Shown here: one piece after another, positions 52,286 through 62,261 of the stretch
Layout: each line of letters begins with the position of its first letter
How positions within the stretch are numbered: the stretch's first letter is position 1
Assembly (NCBI RefSeq): GCF_935825525.1
Contig: NZ_CAKXZT010000119.1
Span: forward strand, 115,364-179,363
Length of the DNA stretch: 64,000 nt
Direction of reading: 5' to 3'
Source of the DNA: Mesorhizobium escarrei
GTDB lineage: Bacteria; Pseudomonadota; Alphaproteobacteria; Rhizobiales; Rhizobiaceae
Made by a program: the position numbers and the translations under genes
Notes under the pieces: model-generated
What the model was told of the DNA's origin: nothing
The model's input: the letters and a program-made list of their open reading frames with translations, nothing else
The model's database searches: none

Positions 52286-53596
52286 ATGAAGTTCTTCGGC
52301 TTCGCGGCTGGTGCTGCCGCCACCTTGACCCTGCTTTCCACCACCTCCGCCTTCGCCGTCACGCAGATCAGCTGGTGGCACGCCATGACCGGCGCCAACG
52401 CCGAGGTCGTCGACAAGATCTCCAAGGATTTCAACGCCAGCCAGAGCGACTATGAGCTGGTCCCGGTGTTCAAGGGCACCTATCCCGAGACGCTGAATGC
52501 CGGCATCGCCGCCTTCCGCGCCGGACAGGCGCCAGATATCCTCCAGGTGTTCGATGTCGGCACCGGCGTGATGATGGCGGCCGAGGGTGCGATCAAGCCG
52601 GTGGCCGAAGTGATGACCGGTGCCGGGATGACCTTCGACAAGAGCCAGTATCTGCCCGGCATCGTCGGCTATTATTCGAAGCCGGACGGCACCATGCTGT
52701 CCTTCCCCTACAACTCCTCCTCACCGATCCTCTATTACAACAAGGATATCTTCCAGAAGGCCGGCCTCGACGTGAACAACCCGCCGAAGACCTGGAACGA
52801 GGTTTGGGAAGCCGCCAAGAAGATCAAGACGAGCGGCGCCGCCTCATGCGGCTATACCTCGACCTGGCTGACCTGGATCCATCTGGAGAATTTCGCGGCG
52901 TGGAACGATGTGTCCTGGGCCACCCAGCAGAACGGCCTCGCCGGCGGTGACGTCGAGCTCAAGATCAATGCGCCGATTTTCGTCAACCACTTCCAGGCGC
53001 TCGCGGATCTCGCCAAGGACGGCACCTTCAAATATGGCGGGCGCACCTCCGAAGCCAAGCAGATCTTCCTTGCCGGCGAATGCGGCATCTTCACCGAATC
53101 CTCAGGCGGCTTCGGCGACATCGTCAAGTCCGGCATGAACTATGGCATCGGCCAGCTTCCCTACGATAGCGACGCCAAGGGCGCGCCGCAGAACACCACG
53201 CCGGGCGGCGCCAGCCTGTGGGTGTTCGGCGCCAAGTCGGACGAGCAGTACAAGGGCGTCGCGGCGTTCTTTGCCTATTTGTCCAAGACCGATGTGCAGG
53301 AATATCTGCATCAGAAGTCGGGATACCTGCCAGTGACGCTCGCCGCCTACGAGGCGACCAAGAAATCGGGCTTCTATGACAAGAATCCCGGCCGCGAGAC
53401 GCCCATCCTGCAGATGACCGGCAAGGCGCCGACCGACAACTCGAAGGGCGTGCGCCTGCCGAATCTGCCGCAGGTGCGCGATATCCAGAACGAGGAGTTG
53501 GAGAAGATGCTGGCCGGCCAGCAAACTGCTCAGCAGGCGCTTGACAACGCGGTCACGCGCGGCAACGCCGCGATCAAGGAAGCGCTGGAGAACTGA
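52286..53596 (+). CDS. ugpB: sn-glycerol-3-phosphate ABC transporter substrate-binding protein
   Basis: 436 residues. Signal peptide MKFFGFAAGAAATLTLLSTT ending SAFA-V; mature start TQISWWHAMTGANAEVVD, typical UgpB with the tryptophans. EPLRYNKD-like ILYYNKDIFQKAGLD and YLPVTLAAYEATKKSGFYD follow. It binds glycerol-3-phosphate in the periplasm. First gene of ugpBAEC, with a perfect palindrome behind it. Confidence 0.95.
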   Translation: MKFFGFAAGAAATLTLLSTTSAFAVTQISWWHAMTGANAEVVDKISKDFNASQSDYELVPVFKGTYPETLNAGIAAFRAGQAPDILQVFDVGTGVMMAAEGAIKPVAEVMTGAGMTFDKSQYLPGIVGYYSKPDGTMLSFPYNSSSPILYYNKDIFQKAGLDVNNPPKTWNEVWEAAKKIKTSGAASCGYTSTWLTWIHLENFAAWNDVSWATQQNGLAGGDVELKINAPIFVNHFQALADLAKDGTFKYGGRTSEAKQIFLAGECGIFTESSGGFGDIVKSGMNYGIGQLPYDSDAKGAPQNTTPGGASLWVFGAKSDEQYKGVAAFFAYLSKTDVQEYLHQKSGYLPVTLAAYEATKKSGFYDKNPGRETPILQMTGKAPTDNSKGVRLPNLPQVRDIQNEELEKMLAGQQTAQQALDNAVTRGNAAIKEALEN

Positions 53597-53624
53597 CGAG
53601 GTTATCTCGGTCTGTTTGAACATC

Positions 53625-53646
53625 GCCCACGCGAGCTCGCGTGGGC
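53625..53646 (+). repeat. perfect 22-base palindrome between ugpB and ugpA
   Basis: GCCCACGCGAG and CTCGCGTGGGC are exact arms, flanked by TTATCTC/GAGATAG that can extend the stem. Such intercistronic hairpins often protect the binding-protein mRNA from 3' decay, giving more UgpB than permease. Confidence 0.8.
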
Positions 53647-53674
53647 GTCTCCTGAGATAGCGAGGGAAATCAGC

Positions 53675-54559
53675 CTGTCTCCACGCGTCGTATTTCCCAA
53701 CAAGATCCTGCCCTACCTGCTGGTGGCGCCACAACTCGCCATAACACTGGTTTTCTTCTACTGGCCGGCCGGTCAGGCGCTTTACCAGTCGATGCTCAGA
53801 CAGGATCCATTCGGGCTGAGGACCAGGTTCGTCTGGTTTGCCAATTTCCGCAAGGTGCTGGCCGACCCGGCCTACCTCAACTCGATCCAGGTCACCGTAG
53901 TGTTCTCGCTTGCGACCGCGATCGTTGCCATGGTCGTGGCCCTTTTGCTTGCGGTCATGGCCGAGAAGGCGGTGCGCGGCAAAGGCCTCTACCGCACGCT
54001 GTTGATATGGCCCTATGCCGTGGCGCCGGCGATTGCCGGCATGCTGTGGCTGTTTCTGTTCAATCCTTCGATCGGCTCGTTGGCCTATGTGTTGAGAAGC
54101 CTCGGCATCGCATGGGATCCGCTGCTCAACGGCACCCACGCCATGATCCTGCTGGTGTCGGCCGCTGCCTGGAAGCAGATCAGCTACAATTTCCTGTTCT
54201 TCGTCGCCGGCCTGCAGGCGGTGCCGAAAACGCTGATCGAGGCGGCCGCCATGGATGGCGCCGGCGAGACCAAGCGCTTCTGGACCATCGTTTTCCCGCT
54301 GCTTGCGCCGACGACGTTTTTCCTGCTGGTCGTCAACACCGTCTACGCCCTGTTCGACACGTTCGGCATCGTTCATGCCGTCACCGGCGGCGGGCCTGGC
54401 AAGGCGACCGAGACGCTGGTCTACAAGGTCTATAATGACGGCTTCGTCAATCTGATCCTGGGTGACTCGGCGGCGCAGTCGGTCATCCTGATGGCCATCG
54501 TCATTGCGCTTACCGCCATCCAGTTCCGCTACGTGGAACGCAAAGTCCACTACGGGTGA
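53675..54559 (+). CDS. ugpA: glycerol-3-phosphate ABC transporter permease UgpA, probable CTG start
   Basis: 294 residues if translated from CTG 53675 ([20 protein letters not shown]), or 278 residues from GTG 53723. Family members begin with a similar SRAVFPNKLLPYLL-like segment, and no ATG, GTG or TTG occurs in the frame before 53723, while GAGGGA sits 7-13 bases upstream of the CTG. Six helices and the permease EAA loop ([26 protein letters not shown]) are present. It forms the inner membrane channel with UgpE. Confidence 0.85.
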   Translation: MSPRVVFPNKILPYLLVAPQLAITLVFFYWPAGQALYQSMLRQDPFGLRTRFVWFANFRKVLADPAYLNSIQVTVVFSLATAIVAMVVALLLAVMAEKAVRGKGLYRTLLIWPYAVAPAIAGMLWLFLFNPSIGSLAYVLRSLGIAWDPLLNGTHAMILLVSAAAWKQISYNFLFFVAGLQAVPKTLIEAAAMDGAGETKRFWTIVFPLLAPTTFFLLVVNTVYALFDTFGIVHAVTGGGPGKATETLVYKVYNDGFVNLILGDSAAQSVILMAIVIALTAIQFRYVERKVHYG

Positions 54560-54567
54560 GGGCAGCG

Positions 54568-55416
54568 ATGATCGGTCAGTCCCCGCTCCGCACCTTCATC
54601 GCCCATGCCGTGCTGATCCTCGGCATATTGATCGTGGGTTTCCCGATCTACTACACTTTCGTTGCCTCGACACACACGCTTCAAACCATTCTCAGGCCGC
54701 CGCTGCCGCTGTTGCCCGGCGGCCAGCTCTGGAACAATTACAGCGAGGCGCTGTTCGGCGGCATTGGCCGCATCGGCGGTGTCAGCGTCGGCCAATTGCT
54801 CCTCAACACCACGATCATGGCGCTCGGCGTTGCGGTGGGAAAGATCTGCATCTCGATCCTGTCGGCCTATGCGATCGTGTTCTTCCGCTTTCCCCTGCGC
54901 ATGACCTTCTTCTGGCTGATCTTCATCACCTTGATGCTTCCGGTGGAGGTGCGCATCCTGCCGACCTATAAGGTGATGGTCGATCTCGGCATGATCGACA
55001 CCTATGCCGGCCTGATCATACCGCTGATCGCCTCGGCCACCGCGACGCTGCTGTTCCGCCAGTTCTTCATGACCATACCGGGCGAATTGGTCGAGGCGGC
55101 GCGCGTCGACGGCGCCGGGCCATGGCGCTTCTTCATCGATATTCTGCTGCCGGTGTCGCGCACCAACATCGCGGCGCTGTTCGTGATCCTCTTCATCTAC
55201 GGCTGGACGCAGTATCTTTGGCCGCTGCTGGTCACCAACAGCAACGACATGAACACCATCGTCATCGCGTTGAGAAAGATGGTTTCCTTCGCCGATGCCG
55301 ATACCGAATGGCACCTGGTCATGGTCACGGCGATGCTGGCCATCGTGCCGCCGATCCTGGTGGTGGTGCTGATGCAACGCTGGTTCGTGCGCGGCCTGGT
55401 CGAATCCGAAAAGTGA
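54568..55416 (+). CDS. ugpE: glycerol-3-phosphate ABC transporter permease UgpE
   Basis: 282 residues from ATG 54568, with GAGGGCAG upstream; a GTG at 54556 is less likely. Six helices and the EAA loop [29 protein letters not shown]. It makes the heterodimeric channel with UgpA. Eight bases separate it from ugpA and seven from ugpC, so the genes are translationally close. Confidence 0.94.
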   Translation: MIGQSPLRTFIAHAVLILGILIVGFPIYYTFVASTHTLQTILRPPLPLLPGGQLWNNYSEALFGGIGRIGGVSVGQLLLNTTIMALGVAVGKICISILSAYAIVFFRFPLRMTFFWLIFITLMLPVEVRILPTYKVMVDLGMIDTYAGLIIPLIASATATLLFRQFFMTIPGELVEAARVDGAGPWRFFIDILLPVSRTNIAALFVILFIYGWTQYLWPLLVTNSNDMNTIVIALRKMVSFADADTEWHLVMVTAMLAIVPPILVVVLMQRWFVRGLVESEK

Positions 55417-55423
55417 GAAGCTG

Positions 55424-56491
55424 ATGGCGACCGTCGATCTAAAGGACGTGAAGAAGGTCTATCCCAGCGGCGTCGAAGCCGTGAAGGGGGTCTCCATCGC
55501 CATTCCCGACAAGGAGCTTTGCGTGCTGGTCGGCCCCTCCGGCTGCGGCAAGTCCACCCTGCTGAGGATGATCGCCGGGTTGGAGACCATTTCTGCCGGC
55601 ACGGTCGCCATCGACGGCAAGGTGGTCAACGCCATCGGCCCGACCGAGCGCGACATCGCCATGGTGTTCCAGAACTATGCGCTCTACCCGCATATGAAAG
55701 TCTATGACAACATGGCCTATGGCCTGCGCAATCGCGGCACGCCGAAGGACGAGATCGACAGCAGGGTGCGTTCGACCGCCAAGGTGCTGGAGCTTTCGGC
55801 GCTGCTCGACCGGCGGCCGCGCGAGCTTTCCGGCGGCCAGCGCCAGCGGGTCGCAATGGGCCGCGCCATCGTGCGCAACCCGAAAGTCTTCCTGTTCGAC
55901 GAGCCGCTCAGCAATCTCGATGCCAAATTGCGCGGCCAGATGCGGGTCGAGATCAAGAATTTGCAGCGCACGCTTGGCGTCACCTCGGTCTATGTCACCC
56001 ACGACCAGCTCGAGGCGATGACGCTGGCCGACATCCTTGTCGTCATGAACGCCGGACTGGTCGAGCAAACGGGCGCGCCGCTCGACGTCTACGAAAAGCC
56101 GGCCTCGATCTTTGTCGCTTCCTTCATCGGCGCGCCGCCGATGAATCTTCTGGCGCTGACCGGAAGTTCCTCAGGCCCGATGCTGGCTGACGGCACCGCG
56201 ATCGGCTTTGCGGCTCGCGAAACACCAGCCGTGACACTCGGTTTTCGCCCGGAAGATGCCGACGTCACCTTCAATGCGGAGGCACTGCCCGGTGCGCTCG
56301 TCCTGCCGGCGACAGTCGAGGCGGTCGAGCCGGTCGGTGCCGAAAGCTTTCTTCACTGTGTCGCAGCCGGCAGCCGTATCATCGTGCGCGTATCAGGGCG
56401 CGCCACCGCAAAGCCCGGCGACCAGTTGCGTGTCGTGGCCAAAGCCGAAAAGCTGCACTGGTTCGATCAGGCCGGAAAACGGGTCGATTGA
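55424..56491 (+). CDS. ugpC: glycerol-3-phosphate ABC transporter ATPase UgpC
   Basis: 355 residues. Walker [10 protein letters not shown] near 37-45, signature LSGGQRQR, Walker [14 protein letters not shown] and [13 protein letters not shown]; the last 110 residues are a TOBE-type regulatory domain. It powers uptake through UgpA-UgpE. It is convergent with the iron ATPase gene (48 bases). Confidence 0.94.
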   Translation: MATVDLKDVKKVYPSGVEAVKGVSIAIPDKELCVLVGPSGCGKSTLLRMIAGLETISAGTVAIDGKVVNAIGPTERDIAMVFQNYALYPHMKVYDNMAYGLRNRGTPKDEIDSRVRSTAKVLELSALLDRRPRELSGGQRQRVAMGRAIVRNPKVFLFDEPLSNLDAKLRGQMRVEIKNLQRTLGVTSVYVTHDQLEAMTLADILVVMNAGLVEQTGAPLDVYEKPASIFVASFIGAPPMNLLALTGSSSGPMLADGTAIGFAARETPAVTLGFRPEDADVTFNAEALPGALVLPATVEAVEPVGAESFLHCVAAGSRIIVRVSGRATAKPGDQLRVVAKAEKLHWFDQAGKRVD

Positions 56492-56539
56492 AGTCGCCCT
56501 GTCATCCTGACCAGCGAACCGCGAGAGGCGCAAGACCGT

Positions 56540-57622
56540 TCAGGCAAACACATGCGCCTTGCCCGACACCGTCAGCCGGACGATCTCGCCAACCATCGGT
56601 GTGTCCATGCCCGGCTTGCGCAGGATCAAAGGCGTGTTGCCGATCGCGGCTGCGTCCGGCGGATCGGGACTATTCAAGAGCCGCACCGCGATGGTGCACA
56701 TCGAGCCGGCGAATTCGGACTCCGTCACTTCGCCGAACAGCATGTCCGGCGTGCCCGACATGCCCTCGCGCGATGTCCGTTTCAGCAGTACCTGTTCCGG
56801 CCGCAGCATGATGCGGGCGACATCGCGCCGTTCGGTGCTGTCGACGGCGATGCGGCCGAGCGGCGAGTTGGCGAAACCGTCCGCGATCTTGGCCGGCAGG
56901 ATGATGGCGTCGCCGAGGAATTCGGCGACCATCCGGTCCTTCGGTTTGAGATAGAGCTCGCGCGGCGTGCCGACCTGCGAGAATTTGCCGTCGCGCATCA
57001 CCGCGACCTTGCTGGCAAAGGACAGCGCCTCGGCCTGGTCGTGGGTGACCAGGATCGTGGTGATGCCGGCGGTCTCCAGAAGCTCGGCCACCGCCTTGCG
57101 CATCGAGGCGCGCAAACCGGTGTCGAGCGCCGAGAACGGCTCGTCGAGCAGCATCAGCCGCGGCTTCATGGCCATGGCGCGGGCCAGCGCCACACGCTGC
57201 TGCTGGCCGCCGGAGAGCTCGTGCGGCCGGCGTTTCAGGATCGCCTTGTCGAGCCCGACGATATAGGCGAGTTCGACGATGCGCTCGGTGCGCCTGTCCT
57301 CGTGATGCCGCATGCCGAAGCCGATATTGGCGGCGATGCTCAGATGCGGGAACAGGGCGCCGTCCTGCGCCACCACGCCAATGCCGCGCCGATATGCCGG
57401 CACGGCGGCGCCGCCATTGGCCAGCACCTCGCCGTCGAGCACGATGCGACCCTGGTCCGGCGCTTCGAAGCCGGCGATCAGCCGCAGCAAGGTCGTCTTG
57501 CCGCAGCCGGACGGTCCGACGATCGCCGTGCGGCTGCCGCTAGCCACGCTGAGGTCGACGCCGGCCAGTGCGGCCACCGGGCCGTAGTGCTTGTGCACAT
57601 CGGTGAGTTCGAGGAAGCTCAT
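56540..57622 (-). CDS. Fe3+ ABC transporter ATPase (FbpC/AfuC-like)
   Basis: 360 residues from ATG 57622. Walker [10 protein letters not shown], signature LSGGQQQR, Walker [12 protein letters not shown], and a C-terminal TOBE domain. [28 protein letters not shown] is typical of ferric or spermidine/thiamine importers. Its start overlaps the permease stop by four bases. With the permease and the binding protein it forms an iron uptake operon. Confidence 0.9.
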   Translation of the reverse strand: MSFLELTDVHKHYGPVAALAGVDLSVASGSRTAIVGPSGCGKTTLLRLIAGFEAPDQGRIVLDGEVLANGGAAVPAYRRGIGVVAQDGALFPHLSIAANIGFGMRHHEDRRTERIVELAYIVGLDKAILKRRPHELSGGQQQRVALARAMAMKPRLMLLDEPFSALDTGLRASMRKAVAELLETAGITTILVTHDQAEALSFASKVAVMRDGKFSQVGTPRELYLKPKDRMVAEFLGDAIILPAKIADGFANSPLGRIAVDSTERRDVARIMLRPEQVLLKRTSREGMSGTPDMLFGEVTESEFAGSMCTIAVRLLNSPDPPDAAAIGNTPLILRKPGMDTPMVGEIVRLTVSGKAHVFA

Positions 57623-59196
57623 CGTCCGGCCATCCGCTTCGACTGGACATAGAGCAGCCAGGTCAGGGGCAGCGACATCGCCACCATGATGAGCGCGTAG
57701 GGTGCGGCGGAGGCATAGTCGATCTCGCCGCTGTGGGCCCAGAACGCCATCGCCAGCGTGCGGGTGCCGTTGGGCGCCAGCATCTGCGTGGCGGTCAACT
57801 CGTTCATAATGCCGAGCGCCACCAGCGCCATGCCTGCCGCTGCACCCGGCGCCGACAGGCGGATCGTCGTCGACCACAGCGCCTTGAGCGGCGACCGGCC
57901 GAGACTGGCGGCGGCGCGCTCGAGCTCGACCGGCGCCTGCGCGATCGACGCTCGCAGGCTGATCAGGGCGCGTGGCAGGAACATCAGCGCATAGGCAACG
58001 AGGATCGTGAACAGGGTCTGGTAGAGCGGCAGAGCGATGCGCACAGTGATGGTGACCAGCGCCAGCGCCACGACGACGCCGGGCAGCGAGCCGACGATGT
58101 AGTTGCAGCCCTCCAGAAGCCGCTGCAGCGGCCCCGGCGCGCGGATCGAGATCCAGGCCATCGGCATGGCGGCGATGGTGGCGAGCAGGGCGCCGGCGAG
58201 CGCCAGGAACAGGGTCTGGCCGAGCGCCAGGCCGATCTCGTCGAGGCGCCAGACATCGGCGCCGCCGGCTACAAGCCAGCGGCTGATGGTGACGAACGGC
58301 ACGCCGAGCGCCAGCAGGGCGGTGACGACCGGCAGCAGCAGGCACGGGATGGTGGCGCGGCCGAGCCTTGTGCGTTGCTGCTGCCGCGCGGCGCCCGAGC
58401 CGACGCGGGCATAGCGCTCCTCGCCGCGCACCAGCACTTCGATCCCGAGCAGCACGAAACAGCATGTCACCAGCACCGCAGCCAGCATGTTGGCGGCAGG
58501 GCCGTTGAAGGTCGACTGGAACTGGTCGACGATCGCCGTGGTGAAGGTGTCGAAGCGGATGAACACGTAGAGGCCGTATTCCGCCAGGAGATGCAGGCCG
58601 ACCAGCAGCGAGCCGCCGCAAATGGCGAGCCTGAGCTGCGGCAGCACCACCCGCCGGAACACGCGCCACGGCCCAAGGCCGACGGCTGCCGCGGCATCTT
58701 CGAGAGCGGGATCGAGCCGGCGCAAGGCTGCTGCCACCGGCAGATAGAGGAACGGGAAATAGGCGACGACGGAAACCAGAACGCCGGCCCACAGCCCATG
58801 CAGTCCCGGCACCAGAGTGATCCAGGCGTAGCTGTGGACGAAGGCGGGGATGGCCAGCGGCGCCACCGACAGCCAGGCCCACAGGCGGGCACCGGGAAGG
58901 CTGCTGCGTTCGGTCAGCCAGGCCAGCGCCACCGAGAGCACGATGCAGATCGGTACCGCCAGCACCACCAAAAGCAGGGTGTTGGCCAGAAGTTCGCCGA
59001 CGCGCGGCCGGAAGACCAGTGCCGATACGCTTTCCCAGCCGGTCTGCACGGCAATCCAGATGATGAAGGCGAGCGGCAGCAGCGAGAAAAGTGAGACCAG
59101 GATGGCGGCGAGCGAAATCCAGGATAGCCGCCGGCGCGTCCATAGCCCAGCCGCCATGCCGGTCGGTGAACGTGCAAGTTCGGCCGCAGACTGCAT
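57619..59196 (-). CDS. Fe3+ ABC transporter permease (fused FbpB type)
   Basis: 525 residues from ATG 59196; a GTG at 59262 would add 22 residues. About twelve helices in two halves; both have an EAA loop ([32 protein letters not shown] and the [30 protein letters not shown]). This is a single-chain homologue of a pair of permeases, typical of FbpB. It follows the binding protein gene and a hairpin. Confidence 0.9.
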   Translation of the reverse strand: MQSAAELARSPTGMAAGLWTRRRLSWISLAAILVSLFSLLPLAFIIWIAVQTGWESVSALVFRPRVGELLANTLLLVVLAVPICIVLSVALAWLTERSSLPGARLWAWLSVAPLAIPAFVHSYAWITLVPGLHGLWAGVLVSVVAYFPFLYLPVAAALRRLDPALEDAAAAVGLGPWRVFRRVVLPQLRLAICGGSLLVGLHLLAEYGLYVFIRFDTFTTAIVDQFQSTFNGPAANMLAAVLVTCCFVLLGIEVLVRGEERYARVGSGAARQQQRTRLGRATIPCLLLPVVTALLALGVPFVTISRWLVAGGADVWRLDEIGLALGQTLFLALAGALLATIAAMPMAWISIRAPGPLQRLLEGCNYIVGSLPGVVVALALVTITVRIALPLYQTLFTILVAYALMFLPRALISLRASIAQAPVELERAAASLGRSPLKALWSTTIRLSAPGAAAGMALVALGIMNELTATQMLAPNGTRTLAMAFWAHSGEIDYASAAPYALIMVAMSLPLTWLLYVQSKRMAGR

Positions 59197-59307
59197 CAGC
59201 TCAGACGCCGAGCCGTTGCCGCCCGGTGGCGGTAACGATCGAAGGGCCGCAAACACGGCCAAAAATGCAGCTTGTCGTCATCGACGAATGCCACCTCGAA
59301 AAACAGA

Positions 59308-59342
59308 GCGCTCCTGCGGAAAGCGAATTCCCGCAGAAGCGC
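59308..59342. repeat. palindrome between the iron-binding protein and permease genes
   Basis: GCGCTCCTGCGG and CCGCAGAAGCGC pair at 11 of 12 positions. It is downstream of the binding protein stop and upstream of the permease, so it may limit downstream expression. Confidence 0.7.
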
Positions 59343-59372
59343 AGTCGGTTGCCGTTTTAGGACGAACGCGAA

Positions 59373-60380
59373 CTAAAGCAAGCCGGCTGCCGTCATCAGG
59401 TCGGTCACCTTCTTGGAGTTCAGCGTCGTCGCGTCGACCTTCGGCGCCTGCAGATCGGCCAGCGGCACCAGCGCCGGATTGGAATCCGCGCCCTTGCCGA
59501 CCGCGTATTCGAAGGAATTGCCGGTCTTCAGCACGTCCTGACCACCCTTGCCGGTCACCCATTTCAGGAAGGCCCGGGCTTCCTTCTGGTGCTTGCTGGA
59601 GGCCAGCACGCCACCGCCGGAAACCGAGACGAACGCGCCCGGATCCTGGTTCTTGAAATAGTGGAGCCCGATGTTCTTGCTGTTCTCGCCGGTCTTGGCC
59701 TGGTCGCCGTAGTAGTAATAGTGATAGATCACGCCGCCTTCGATCTCGCCGGCATTGACCGCCTTCATCACCGTGCTGTTGCCTTTGTAGGCGGTGAAAT
59801 TCTCCTTCATCGCCTTCAGCCAGTCGGCCGTTGAGGCCTCACCCTTGAGCTGCAAAAGCGCGCTGACGATCGCCTGGAAATCGGCGCCGGACGGCGAAGC
59901 GGCCCAGCGTCCCTTCCAGCTCGGATCGGCGAGTTCAAGCAGCGACTTGGGCAACTGCTCGGTGGTCAGCTTGGTCTTGTTGTAGGCAAAGACGGTGCTG
60001 CGCGCAGCGATGCCCACCCACTTGCCGCTGGCCGGCTGGTACTCCTTGGGAATCTGCGCCAGCGTGTCGGCGTCGACCGGCGCGAACAGGCCGGCGGATT
60101 CTACCAGCACCATGGCGGGAGAATTTTCCGTCAGGAACACATCGGCCGGCGAGGCGGCGCCTTCGGCGACGATCTGGTTGGAGAAATCGCTGTCACCGCC
60201 GTGACGAACGGTCACGTTGATGCCGGTTTCCTTGGTGAAACCTTCCACCCAGGCATTGGTCAGGCTCTCATGCTGGGCATTGTAAACGACGATGCCGCCG
60301 TCCTGGGCCATCGCCGGGCCGGCGACCAGGCTGATTGCAAGTGCCGTGGCACCGGCAAGGGCCGAAAGAGCAATTTTCAT
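59373..60380 (-). CDS. Fe3+ ABC transporter substrate-binding protein (FbpA-like)
   Basis: 335 residues from the ATG at 60380; an ATG three codons earlier (60389) has no spaced ribosome site, while AGAGGG lies nine bases before 60380. Signal peptide MKIALSALAGATALAISLVA ending AMA-Q. GGIVVYNAQHESLTNAWVEGF, the YNKTKL and the YHYYYYG tyrosine cluster are hallmarks of ferric-binding FbpA/FutA. It delivers iron to the permease. It is divergent from the sigma factor gene. Confidence 0.92.
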   Translation of the reverse strand: MKIALSALAGATALAISLVAGPAMAQDGGIVVYNAQHESLTNAWVEGFTKETGINVTVRHGGDSDFSNQIVAEGAASPADVFLTENSPAMVLVESAGLFAPVDADTLAQIPKEYQPASGKWVGIAARSTVFAYNKTKLTTEQLPKSLLELADPSWKGRWAASPSGADFQAIVSALLQLKGEASTADWLKAMKENFTAYKGNSTVMKAVNAGEIEGGVIYHYYYYGDQAKTGENSKNIGLHYFKNQDPGAFVSVSGGGVLASSKHQKEARAFLKWVTGKGGQDVLKTGNSFEYAVGKGADSNPALVPLADLQAPKVDATTLNSKKVTDLMTAAGLL

Positions 60381-60440
60381 GGACGTCATCCCTCTCGATC
60401 TCGATGGTCTTGATTTAACAAGGCTGCACCTATCAATTCA

Positions 60441-60455
60441 TGACCGGTGTAGTCA
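60441..60455 (-). promoter_or_regulatory. candidate iron-responsive (IRO-like) site
   Basis: TGACCGGTGTAGTCA is TGA-N9-TCA, the shape of the rhizobial RirA-type IRO box (from memory). It lies 61 bases from the iron-binding protein start. The centre is GC-rich, unlike good sites, so this is weak. Confidence 0.3.
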
Positions 60456-60541
60456 ACATTGATGAGCTGCGCAATTGGGCGCCGGAGGTGAAACCTTCGT
60501 GATGTTCCCATATTTTGGCTTGGACATTATTTCTCCGGCAC

Positions 60542-60567
60542 GTAACAAATCAGCGCCGTGGCGCGAA
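60542..60567 (+). promoter_or_regulatory. ECF sigma-F type autoregulatory promoter
   Basis: GTAACA and CGAA are exactly 16 bases apart, 20 bases before the sigma gene start. This matches the Caulobacter sigma-F consensus GTAACC-N16-CGAA as I recall it, differing in one base, so the sigma probably drives its own operon. Confidence 0.6.
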
Positions 60568-60586
60568 TATCGGGGAGTGAACTCTT

Positions 60587-61138
60587 GTGACCGGCAAGGA
60601 CGAGGCCGAGCTTTCCCGGCTGATGCAGGCCGCGATCGCGGGAGATGAAAAAGCTTACGCCGACTTTCTGCGCCGGACGGCTGCTCTCGTTCGCGGCTTT
60701 ATCAGGCGCAAGATCGTGCAGGGCGGGGTCGATCCCGAGGATGTCGTGCAGGAAACCTTGCTGGCCATTCATGTGAAACGGCATACCTGGCGGCAGGATT
60801 TACCTGTGCTGCCCTGGGTCTACGCCATAGCGCGTTTCAAGCTGATCGACGCCTTTCGACGGCGCGGGCGGCGCGTCGAGATCGAGATCGACGAGATCGC
60901 CGAGACCTTTGCCGAGCCGGAGGCCGAGACAGTCAGCGGGCGCGACATCAACCGGGCCCTGGACGGGCTGCCGCCGGCGCAGCGTTCGGTGGTTTCGTCG
61001 GTGTCGGTCGAAGGCCGTTCCATTGGTGAAACGGCAGCGAAGTTCGGCATCAGCGAGACGGCGGTGCGCGTGTCGCTGCATCGTGGTCTCGCAGCCATTG
61101 CCAAACGGTTCGCGGCAAAGCAGTTCGGGCGAGAATGA
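60587..61138 (+). CDS. ECF sigma factor (SigF-like)
   Basis: 183 residues from a GTG start with GGGGAG nine bases upstream. Region 2 (DPEDVVQETLLAIHVKRHTW) and region 4 (LPPAQRSVVSSVSVEGRSIGETAAKFGISETAVRVSLHRGLAAI) are clear. The partner gene encodes an NrsF-type membrane anti-sigma, so it resembles the Caulobacter SigF-NrsF pair for heavy-metal or oxidative stress. The signal here is unknown. Confidence 0.9.
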   Translation: MTGKDEAELSRLMQAAIAGDEKAYADFLRRTAALVRGFIRRKIVQGGVDPEDVVQETLLAIHVKRHTWRQDLPVLPWVYAIARFKLIDAFRRRGRRVEIEIDEIAETFAEPEAETVSGRDINRALDGLPPAQRSVVSSVSVEGRSIGETAAKFGISETAVRVSLHRGLAAIAKRFAAKQFGRE

Positions 61139-61139
61139 C

Positions 61140-61778
61140 ATGAGGACAGACGATCTCATCAAGGCGCTCGACGCCGATGCCCGCAGCACGGCGATGCCGC
61201 TTGGCTCGGCCTGGTGGATAGGCGCAGGTGCGGCTACGCTGATCGCGGCGGTCGTGTTCTGGCTGGCGATCGGCCCACGCACTGACATCGCCACCGCCAT
61301 CCATACGATGCGCTTCCTTGCCAAGTTCGTCTTCACGATGGCGCTGGCGGTCAGCGCCTTCGCCTTGAGCCGCGCCCTGTCGACACCCGGTGCATCGACG
61401 AGCAGGAGGGCGGCCTGGATGATTGCCGCACCGCTGCTGGTGGCCGTGGCGGTGGTTCTGGAGCTCTTTTCCGTGCCTGCGGCCGACTGGGGCAGGCGGC
61501 TGGTCGGCAGCAACATGCTTATCTGCCTAACCTTCATTCCGCTGATCGGCATCGGTCCGCTTGCCATCTTCCTGGCGGTGCTGCGCTATGGCGCGCCGAC
61601 GCGGCCGGTGCTTGCCGGAGCCGTGGCGGGCCTGCTCGCCGGCGGGCTGGCGGCAACTTTCTATGCCGCGCACTGCTTTGACGACTCGCCGCTTTTCGTC
61701 GCTACCTGGTACACGATCGCGATTGCCATCCTCGGCGCGCTCGGCGCGCTCGGCGGGCGGCTTTTCGTGCGCTGGTAG
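61140..61778 (+). CDS. NrsF/DUF1109 membrane anti-sigma factor
   Basis: 212 residues from ATG 61140, one base after the sigma stop. Six hydrophobic helices after an MRTDDLIKALDADARSTAMP leader, which is the NrsF/DUF1109 signature. FYAAHCFDDSPLFVATWYTIAIAILGALG is the conserved end with the Cys of NrsF. It holds the sigma factor at the membrane until a stress signal is sensed. Its TAG stop is inside a palindrome. Confidence 0.88.
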   Translation: MRTDDLIKALDADARSTAMPLGSAWWIGAGAATLIAAVVFWLAIGPRTDIATAIHTMRFLAKFVFTMALAVSAFALSRALSTPGASTSRRAAWMIAAPLLVAVAVVLELFSVPAADWGRRLVGSNMLICLTFIPLIGIGPLAIFLAVLRYGAPTRPVLAGAVAGLLAGGLAATFYAAHCFDDSPLFVATWYTIAIAILGALGALGGRLFVRW

Positions 61779-61793
61779 CGGCCGGCCGCTACC
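61774..61793. repeat. perfect 20-base palindrome at the anti-sigma stop
   Basis: GGTAGCGGCC/GGCCGCTACC is a perfect palindrome; its first arm includes the TAG stop (61776-61778). No T-tract is seen, so a terminator role is unproven. Confidence 0.7.
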
Positions 61794-62261
61794 GGAGACC
61801 GTATGCTCTAACGTCAAAACGCATTCATTTCTGAACGACCTGGTTCGACCCTTCTCGGCCTTTCGTTCGGAGAACTTCTACAGCAAGCCCTGACCCAACG
61901 GTGACATTCATTGTCCGCGTTGCGAATGGCAGCAATGCGCCAAAAACCGGTCGCTCAGCAGAGGTACGATCGCCGTCCGCTTCTGGCGCGACCTGCTCGT
62001 TCTGGCAGATGAGCCGAACGGCAGCGTCGCCGTGTGACGTTCGCGACATTCGCATCGCGGCCGCTTCAAACGGCTTGTTGTCGTCTTATTTGGTGTTGGA
62101 GCAAGCTATCGTGTTAAGATCGCTGGTCGGCACCGTGCTACCTTTAGGGCAACGCGGCTGCAAGTGCCGGTTCGTACGCATGAGTATACTGCCAAGCTGA
62201 CCGCAGAAGACAATGCAAAGATTTTCTTGCCGCAGATTTTCGCAAAAGCAAGGAGACGTTC
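61779..62261. other. 483-base region without a recognised gene
   Basis: Between the anti-sigma and FecR-like genes. Apart from the palindrome at the start I see no RNA gene, repeat or promoter with a clear match. Base composition is lower in GC than the neighbours and short frames on both strands show no coding pattern. It may be decayed DNA or a long leader; AAGGAGA lies just before the FecR-like start (62251-62257). Confidence 0.5.

Noticed and set aside
53102-54550. Long open frame antisense to ugpB-ugpA
   Set aside because: It spans two real genes and their hairpin on the other strand and has Arg/Gln/His-rich random composition.
53723-54559. Start of ugpA at GTG 53723
   Set aside because: It would remove the conserved [11 protein letters not shown] segment and part of the first helix; the CTG start with a good ribosome site is favoured, though not proven.
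61825-62200. Short frames in the 483-base gap (on either strand)
   Set aside because: They overlap each other on opposite strands, show no ribosome site or family pattern, and neither can be supported as a gene.
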